DNA from: Hirudinaria manillensis
Lineage: Eukaryota; Annelida; Clitellata; Hirudinida; Hirudinidae
Length of the DNA: 64,000 nt
NCBI GenBank assembly: GCA_034509925.1
Contig: CM067531.1
Span: 4,558,001-4,622,000 of the forward strand
Direction: 5' to 3'
A model generated the notes under the pieces. It was not told the DNA's origin. It searched no databases and was given only the letters and a program-made list of their open reading frames with translations. Of the stretch, positions 57,050-64,000 are shown one piece after another (position 1 is the first letter of the stretch; each line of letters starts with the position of its first letter). Position numbers and translations under genes: made by a program.

Positions 57050-57639
57050 CAGTCATGACTAGATGAAACTAGGTAATCATTGCTAACTAGCATTTTTAGT
57101 TACGGAAATGTTTTAAGTAAACTGACGTGAATTAACTTTTGTTAATTTGAAATAATCTGACATTTGTAGCTTCTAATTGATTGTGGCGGAGATTACGAGA
57201 AGGACTTTTCCATCCTCGCAGGTGTTCACTCAACTTCTCCATCAATCTTAACTTCTTTCAAACGCTTTTTAACCTTAAAATTCTACGGAATTATTTCACT
57301 GGAGCAGAAAAATCGTTTGAATTCCTGAGTAATTAATAATAATAATCATTGTCGTTATTAATAACCATCATCACCATCATTACCGTCGTCGTCATTATCA
57401 TTGTCATCGTCGTCAAATCATTTGTTCATTAATCTTGTTCTCCTGGATTTCCGAGGCAACGAAATGCAGAAGTGAAGATATTCATTGTTCGAAATGTGTT
57501 CCTAACGAGCATCCACGTCGTCTTCTGGCTCGAAGGAAGTCACAATGAATGACGAACGTGAGACAATGAACATGTAAGTTGCATGAGATACCTGAGGACT
57601 CGAGAACGAAACCGAATGAAGATTGTATGAGCAACGTAT

Positions 57640-57712
57640 CTATGTACCAATATGTATCACTCCGCCAATGTATCAATATGTATCACTCCGCCAATGTATC
57701 AACATATCGTCG
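57640..57712. repeat. 26-bp direct repeat, two to three copies
   Basis: The unit containing aatatgtatcactccgccaa occurs twice in full with a partial third copy. The open frames crossing it are periodic only because of the repeat. Confidence 0.8.
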
Positions 57713-58126
57713 TCGCTTGAGATGCTTAAACTTTTCATGGATTCGCTGCTTTGCATCTCATCAGCTTTTTGTGAATTTCTTTATTTTTGCCTCGAGACCG
57801 TCTTTATGGCGCCAAATCACTGCACTGGCAGCAAACGACACACCGAGGAAACATTCAATTTATTTTACCTTTTATTTTCTTGACTTTTCCAGAACTTAAC
57901 TGTCCCCGGCTTCATTCCAAGTCGTAGCGTTTAACTTCTGAGTGGCACAAGGGCTGCATTATCATCAGAGCATCACGCAAAAAATAAAAAACAAAATAAG
58001 ACATCGAAATAAAATTAAAGTCATTTCAAAACATATCCTACAAATTGAGAATTAATTCTCACCTCGTTTATTCTTTCGCGTCGTAAAATTGCTTTCCCCA
58101 GTAACACCCTTTTCAATTGTAAAGTG

Positions 58127-58183
58127 ACGCAAACAATACCTAAACACGCAAACAATACCTAAACACGCAAACAATACCTAAAC
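58127..58183. repeat. 19-bp tandem repeat, three perfect copies
   Basis: Unit acgcaaacaatacctaaac repeated three times without mismatch, followed by a degenerate copy. Identity of the copies indicates recent expansion. Confidence 0.92.
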
Positions 58184-59579
58184 ATGTAAACACGTAACAT
58201 TCATTAAGTACGCATTAAGTACATAAATCATACACGGACTCAATGAATCCTAAAAACTCGCGTTAAAAGTTGAATTCCATTCTCCATTCAAAGCATTCCT
58301 CGTCATTGGATCATTCCACGAGGGATTCGTCGTTTAATTTCGTCAATGAAATATAAACGTCCGAGTTCAAACATCGCACCGGCACCGACTTCGGTCAAGT
58401 CGCTGTGGGCAAATCTGCCACAAATGATGAGGCAATCATAGACAATTGATCCTCAGACGCAGAAGGGAGTTTAGAGTCGAGAATGTTCTTATACGTCATT
58501 CCTAAAGTCTAAAAAAATGCCATAAAAATGTAACTTAAACATGTCGAAGTAAAACGAAAACCGAAGCGAAAAAGGCTTGAAATCGAAACTTGGAAGCATT
58601 TTAAGTGAAGACTCTGTCATTTAAAATGTAACGAAAATATAATAATAGAAATTTAAAAGAAAATTCTCAAAAGTCTAACGAAACTAATAACAGAACTTTT
58701 TACGAAGAACGTTCGGAATGATTGATTCAATCAGTCAGAGAAGGTTGAAAATTTCAATCAGGCAGCAAATGTGTTCTTTTAGAACAAGGCTGTCCTTCCG
58801 CCTGCATTGCTGATAATGATTTACCTCGAGCGATAATTTATTATTAACGTTACATCATTGCATTGATATAACATTCTTATTATTTAATTATTTTATGAGT
58901 TAATAACAATTATCGTTATAATAGTATAATTGTATTATATAAATTAATATTACTTATTATTATAGTTATTGTTAATTAATTATTATTATTATTATTATTT
59001 TTATTAAAAGCAAACTCATGCAACGAAACTGATCTTAACCTCATCGGTTTGTCACCTCAAAATGTAATTCAAAGTCATTGCCAAGACCTCAAGGTGTAAT
59101 CGATAATCATTATCAAGATCTCGAGATGTAATTGATGATCATTATCATGACTCCGAAATGATTCTACAGCGAACTGTCAATGAAAGTCGATTAATTGATT
59201 TTAACGCCTCATTTTCATGAATTATACTTGACTTTGTCAATAATTCCAAGAAATACATCTAGTCACTGATCGACAAAATCATATTTTAGCGCACGTTTTC
59301 TTAATTATTTTTTTAATTAAAATAATAATTAATTATATAATATCGAGGTTTTTAAATTTTAACGATTTGAAATCTAATTAAGTTCTTCGTTTGAATTGTT
59401 ATGGATAATTAATTAATTAATTAATTAATTGGATAATGGAATACTTGAAGGTTGTCATTTATTCCTCGTTCGGTCGTTCGAAACCTTTTAAAGGCATTTG
59501 TTGGCAAATTATACTTTCTTGACGTTCGTGTAACCACGCGTTTGGAGTTCCAGGTGATTAAAATTAAATAATTTGTTAA

Positions 59580-60460
59580 GCACATGCATATTATTACTAT
59601 TATTATTATTATTATTTTTCAAAATTTTATTCAGCCCGGATTACGTCCGTAAAACCAACACGCAAATCGGAGAACCTCATCGCTGTCTTTAGAGTCCTCA
59701 GACGGGCCCGGGAAAACCCATGGACTGTATTAACAGTAGCCTATAATGTTAAAAATTAGACAAAGTACAGTCAAATAAATGTTCTTCTCAGCCTTCTTCT
59801 TTTCCTTGTTTTCCAAGCGTTTGCTCTGAATGTTCTCCATATTCTATGGATTTCTATGTTGAACAGGGGAACAGCTGGAAGCCCGCAATCTGTTGAAAAG
59901 TGTTGCTGAGCGGACTTTGAAACAGCTTATGTATTGGGTGGATGACATTCTGTTGATGCCATCCACCAGCCATTCACTTGGGGCTATTGCTTCCGGGAAT
60001 CTCATCAGCCCGTGTCCGTCGACCGTTTTATAAAGTTCCCTCGCGGTTGATAGTCCACGAGGAACGTTCGGCCCATCTTTTTCCTTTGGCCTCCCAAATC
60101 TTTTGACTTCGCTGGCGATCATTGTGTTTTCGCGCAATGCATCTATCAGGAAGTTGTCGTTGCTCTTTGGCCTGCTGTAGAACTTTTGTCATTCTACAGA
60201 TTCTAATTTCCGGAATCCATCGACGCAGTTGAAGGATTCCCATTCCTCCCGTTTTGATCGGGGCATGAAAGAATGCATTTGGGGTGTCTCTTGGCAGCCG
60301 GAGCCATTTCCGAACAGACCTCCTTATTGCGACATTAGCAGAATTCAAGGACTTGAGGCTGATCGCTTCGAAGGTGAGGAAGTGAACGAGACTAGGGAGA
60401 AGATGAGTCCTTAGGACATAAACTCTCTGGTATGGCGCGACGTTTATTTTGATCGGCTAA
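59580..60460 (-). mobile_element. 5'-truncated non-LTR retrotransposon relic, R2/NeSL-like C-terminal ORF and 3' tail
   Basis: On the minus strand from about 60450 the translation matches the region after the reverse transcriptase in restriction-like-endonuclease-type elements: RRSVRKWLRLPRDTPNAFFH, then GGMGILQLRRWIPEIR. A second block typical of the same proteins (LYKTVDGHGL, then SEWLVDGINRMSSTQYIS) follows in another frame, so at least one frameshift has occurred between about 60130 and 60030. Below 59840 comes a non-coding 3' part that ends in AATAAA-like sequence and an AAT microsatellite at about 59580-59619, as expected for a retroposon tail. All of the RT catalytic core is missing. 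The element is inactive; the exact clade is uncertain. Confidence 0.75.
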
Positions 60461-62329
60461 TATGGCAACATTCAACTTTTGAAGATATAAAAAATTAGAA
60501 TTATATTTATTAAAATGCATAATTTATAATCGGAGAATGACGGGCCTAACAAACCGAAAATTTCAAAACAACTTCAAAGCGCCAATACGTTAAAATTTGA
60601 ATTTGGCGTTACAATGGCGGTCGTTCTTGTTTATAAAATGGCGATTCCGGCATTAACAAACCGCACAAAAATTCAATAAATTCAAGCAAAACAATTTATG
60701 CAGTAATTTATATTTTTTGGTGTTAGTTTGAGACTTTTAAGGCTATCCTTGACTAGTTTTAGCTGGAACCTTACAAACGAAGCTGAAGATACTATCTAAA
60801 TAACTTCTATTAAATAAAGTTATGAGCAACACAGATTAGATTAAACCTTAGTCGACCAGGTTTGTTAATAGGTTATAACGTTAGAATTTAAATATCTTGA
60901 TTATTAATAAAGTAACTTGTAAAGTAACAAATTCCACCAGATTTTCTGCAGCAGAACAAAACTTAACGAAAATTATATCCTCTAATAGGATTTTTAAAAT
61001 TACACTTAATCGCTAAAATTAAAATTTGATTAAGAGCAGTTTGAATCAAAATATTTCGATTAATCCCTCTTGAGCGTCCTGCGTGCCAGCACGATCCGCG
61101 TCGCCACGGAAATTAAAATTTGAAGAACTTAAGGAAACAACACTACTAATTTCCGCGCGATGTTTCTTTTCATCGGGCAGCAACTAAATTATTATTATTA
61201 TTGTTATTGTTATTATTATTATTTATAATTATTACTATAACAAGAATTACTATAATTATTGTGTACACAAGCATTTCTCATCGGATGACAATTCAGATCA
61301 TTCTCTTCGTTCAAAATGGTTGCCATGACAACTGTATAATTGATACATTCACATGTCTTTTCGGTAATTATACTGGACATTATAATATGGACATTTTGAT
61401 TTTTTGTATATGAAAATTATCTTTTTCCCGGTGCCTGAACATTTGCTTGCATATTAATTGCGATCGAACGATGTACAAAATAAAAACATTGTGACATAAT
61501 TTTTGAAATAACATGAAAATAGTTCCACCAATCGGATTAAACCAGTGGCGTCACCTGCTCCATAGCAGCGGCTGCAAACATTCGGAACCGTAAAGCAGAT
61601 TAATTTGAAAAAGTTGCGCTTCCACCACTACTTTGGAACGTTTGAATTTTTGTTTCGTTGACTTTGAAATGTCGTCGTCGCCGTCGTTGTTATTGTTGTT
61701 GTTGTTGTCACTCATTTGAGTTGTTATTGTTGTTGGTACTCAATTGAGTTGTTATTGTTGCTGTTGGTACTCATTTGAGTTGTTATTGTTGTTGTTGGTA
61801 CTCATTTGAGTTGTTATTGTTGTTGTCACTCAATTGAGTTGTTATTGTTTGCATCTCGACGAACAATCGAACAAGAAAGATATTTTCCAGAATCCTATTC
61901 CACATGCACGAGACACCTGCTATCGCCATATTTGATATTTTTGTTTATGTGCGCCACGTGATTCAAGTTCTTCCTTCCTTCATCTTCTTTCTCGATTGAA
62001 GTTTCAAGACAAGAACAAAGAGGAAAAGAGATTGTTTCACTGGGTTCTTTATGTCTCAGTCTCCACGTTTACTGCTGATGACAGTTCACATATCAGGCAG
62101 ACGTCTGACGTGAAAATAACTCAGCATAATGTGCCAATAATTCTTCCAAGTAGTCCACAATCAATCTGGAACGAAGTTTCCGGACCGAAATATCGGACTC
62201 GAATAACTCTCCGGCATATCCTTGCAATGTTGAGTCATTTTTCTATCGTTTCATCCGACTTGAAGAATTCTTTTCGAGAAATAATTTCAAATAAAAAAAG
62301 AAGAAAATTGAAAACTCGAAGGTGGTTGA
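60461..62329. other. Spacer between the two retroelement relics
   Basis: AT-rich, with ATT-rich tracts at about 61190-61240 and the minisatellite at 61684. No credible coding exon. Open stretches on the plus strand near 61996-62343 show no family features. Confidence 0.45.
61684..61849. repeat. About 30-bp minisatellite, five copies
   Basis: Units of gagttgttattgttgttg followed by ctcatt/caatt variants; copies differ in the number of GTT units and in a single-base alternation of ATTT and AATT. Confidence 0.88.
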
Positions 62330-64000
62330 AAATCAACCATTAAATTTGATTGAAATCAATCGGCCACGAACATCCAGTTCACCATCAGCAGCCGAAGGGC
62401 AAATTGGAGCAACGCTGGAAAAACTCCTTTGGCCTCCCAAGGAATGTAACTCTAATGGCACCCCGAATCGACTAATCCAATTATTTACGAGAGCATCAGC
62501 TACATTTTCCGCCTCCTGATTTGGCAGTGCAAACGCTTCGGTCCATTTGGTGAAGTAATCGCTGATCACTAATATGTACCGATTTCCCTTCTTTGATGCA
62601 GGGAATGGTCCGGCAATATCCAAAGCTATTCTTTCAAAAGGTACTCCCACATTATAGGGTTGCATTAAACCTTTAGTCTTCTTTTGAGGACCTTTACTGG
62701 TTGCGCAATTATTGCAATTTCTACACCACTCCTCAACGTCTTGTTTGTAGTGCAACCAGTAAAACCTCTCCCTCACCTTCCTGATGGTTTTATTCACTCC
62801 TAGGTGTCCACCTGAGGTTCCGTTATGGAATTCTTGTAACACCTCAGAGACGCAAGATCTCGGAAGTACTATTTGAAGGTGATAGTCGGTGCCATCCTCT
62901 GTTTCCCACTTCCTATGTAGGAGTCCATTACTAATTCTCAAGGAATCCCACTGTGCCCAATAGGACTTAGTAACTTCTCCGTGCTCCGCTATCTGTTGCC
63001 AATCTGGTTTCACCCCGGCCTCCATCCACTGTAGTATGGGTGCAAGTGCTTCGTCTCTTAATTGTAGATCTCGTAACCCGCTTTCTGTCCAGGGTTCGGG
63101 AGCCGTGATACGAATTTGTCGACATTCTTCGGTCTCCTGTTTTTTCTCTGCGTTGTTGCAGTGCCTGCAGTTAAGTTGACAAGGACGTCGTGATAGCGCA
63201 TCAGCGTTGTTGTGTATTTGACCTCTCCTGTGTTCAATATTGAACTGAAAACCCTGTAGTCTTTCAATCCACCTCGCCATTTGACCTTCTGGGTTCTTAA
63301 AGTTTAACAGCCACCTCAGAGAGGCGTGATCCGTTCTTAGCAAAAACGGCTGGCCCAAAAGATATTTCTGGAAGTGTTTCATGGATTCTACTGCTGCTAA
63401 TAATTCTCTCCTGGTTACGCAATAGTTTCTTTCCGCTTTGGACAGTGAACGACTATAGAATGCTAGAACTTTTTCTTCGTTTTCAACCTGCTGGGAAAGA
63501 ACTGCCCCGATTCCACAGTTACTGGCATCTGTATCGAGGATAAAAGGTAATCCGGGAATAGGATATGCCAGGATCGGTGCCGTTGTCATAGCTTCTTTCA
63601 GATTATTAAATGCTTTCTCACAGCTGCCGTTCCAGATAAATGGCTTGCCTTTTACAGTAAGCTCATGAAGGCTTTTTGCGATGTTTGAAAAGTTGGCAAT
63701 AAATCGTCTGTAATAGGTACAAAGTCCTAAGAAGCTTTGAAGTTCTTGGATATTTTTGGGTACGGGCCAATTTTTCACTACATCGACTTTATCTGGATCT
63801 GTACTAACACCTTCAGAAGACACGATATGGCCAAGGTATTTGACTTCTTTTTTAAAGAGTGAGCATTTCTTTGGACTCAGTTTCATGCCTGCCTCTCTAA
63901 TCCTACTAAACACTTCTCGGAGGTTGTCTAAATGTTCTCCAAATGTTTTTCCGACAACAATTATGTCATCTAAATATACCAGGCATACTTTCCAGTTGAG
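62330..64000 (-). mobile_element. Ty3/gypsy LTR retrotransposon pol fragment (RT end, RNase H, integrase start)
   Basis: A single open frame enters from the right edge and reads to a TGA at 62330-62332. In order: end of reverse transcriptase with the YLDD active-site box near 63970 and the conserved LGHIVS and FLGLCTYYRRFI segments; RNase H with DTDAS, a RREL glutamate and TDH; a linker ending NADALSR; integrase with an H..H-C..C zinc finger (GGHLGVNKTI, CRNCNNC) and the first catalytic Asp in LDIAGPF. The frame then loses similarity where the second integrase Asp is expected (after FGVPLELHS), and there is no rest of integrase, no LTR and no primer site in the window. So this copy is damaged at its 3' end; whether the 5' part is intact lies outside the window. 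Confidence 0.93.

Larger units (their letters stand above)
55042..59579. other. Gene-poor, microsatellite-rich region
   Basis: About 4.5 kb with no convincing gene. It holds several simple repeats, listed separately, plus CAT/CGT-type imperfect trinucleotide tracts around 57360-57420 and AT-rich sequence. Confidence 0.45.

Noticed and set aside
57579-57899. Plus-strand open frame of about 106 codons
   Set aside because: Much of it is the 26-bp direct repeat, and the rest shows no family likeness.
61996-62343. Plus-strand open frame of 115 codons next to the gypsy fragment
   Set aside because: No recognisable domain, overlaps the retroelement junction and begins within an AT-rich spacer.

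Overview
The window is nuclear DNA of an invertebrate animal. It is AT-rich and holds compact but intron-rich genes with short GT-AG introns, and the gene set is metazoan (condensin SMC4, CUL4, Integrator INTS7, USP7, a plakin, a CAT-type amino acid transporter). Gene structures are strongly split: USP7 models at 33 exons, SMC4 at 26, CUL4 at 22 and INTS7 at 21. In each case the exons I read sum to a whole number of codons, and the predicted proteins are close to vertebrate lengths. I cannot name the phylum. Dense AAT/ATT microsatellites, a Ty3/gypsy copy and a restriction-like-endonuclease-type non-LTR fragment are also present.

Layout. 1-3897 (+): SLC7A cationic amino acid transporter, cut by the left edge. 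3898-6195: intergenic, with a GC-rich block and a possible decayed reading frame. 6196-14123 (+): SMC4. 16218-21940 (+): cullin-4. 22304-27164 (-): a small plakin made only of a plakin domain with SH3 and a short plakin-repeat tail. 28551-30282, 36821-38955 and 39718-42088 (+): three tandem paralogues encoding PH-domain proteins. 31367-36301 (-): INTS7, lying inside that tandem family on the other strand. 43125-50785 (+): USP7. 50786-64000: gene-poor flank with minisatellites, a weak candidate gene at 54173-55041, a decayed non-LTR element (59580-60460, -) and a Ty3/gypsy pol fragment running off the right edge (62330-64000, -).

Functionally this is a housekeeping neighbourhood, not an operon: chromosome condensation (SMC4), cullin-RING ubiquitin ligase (CUL4), deubiquitination (USP7), snRNA/mRNA 3' end processing (INTS7), amino acid uptake (SLC7A) and cytoskeletal linkage (plakin). 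The most unusual contents are the actin-binding-domain-less mini-plakin, the three-member PH family whose third member has exchanged its C-terminus, and a telomere-like insertion that duplicated a splice donor. All exon borders were read by eye from splice consensus plus protein similarity; no alignment or transcript data were available.
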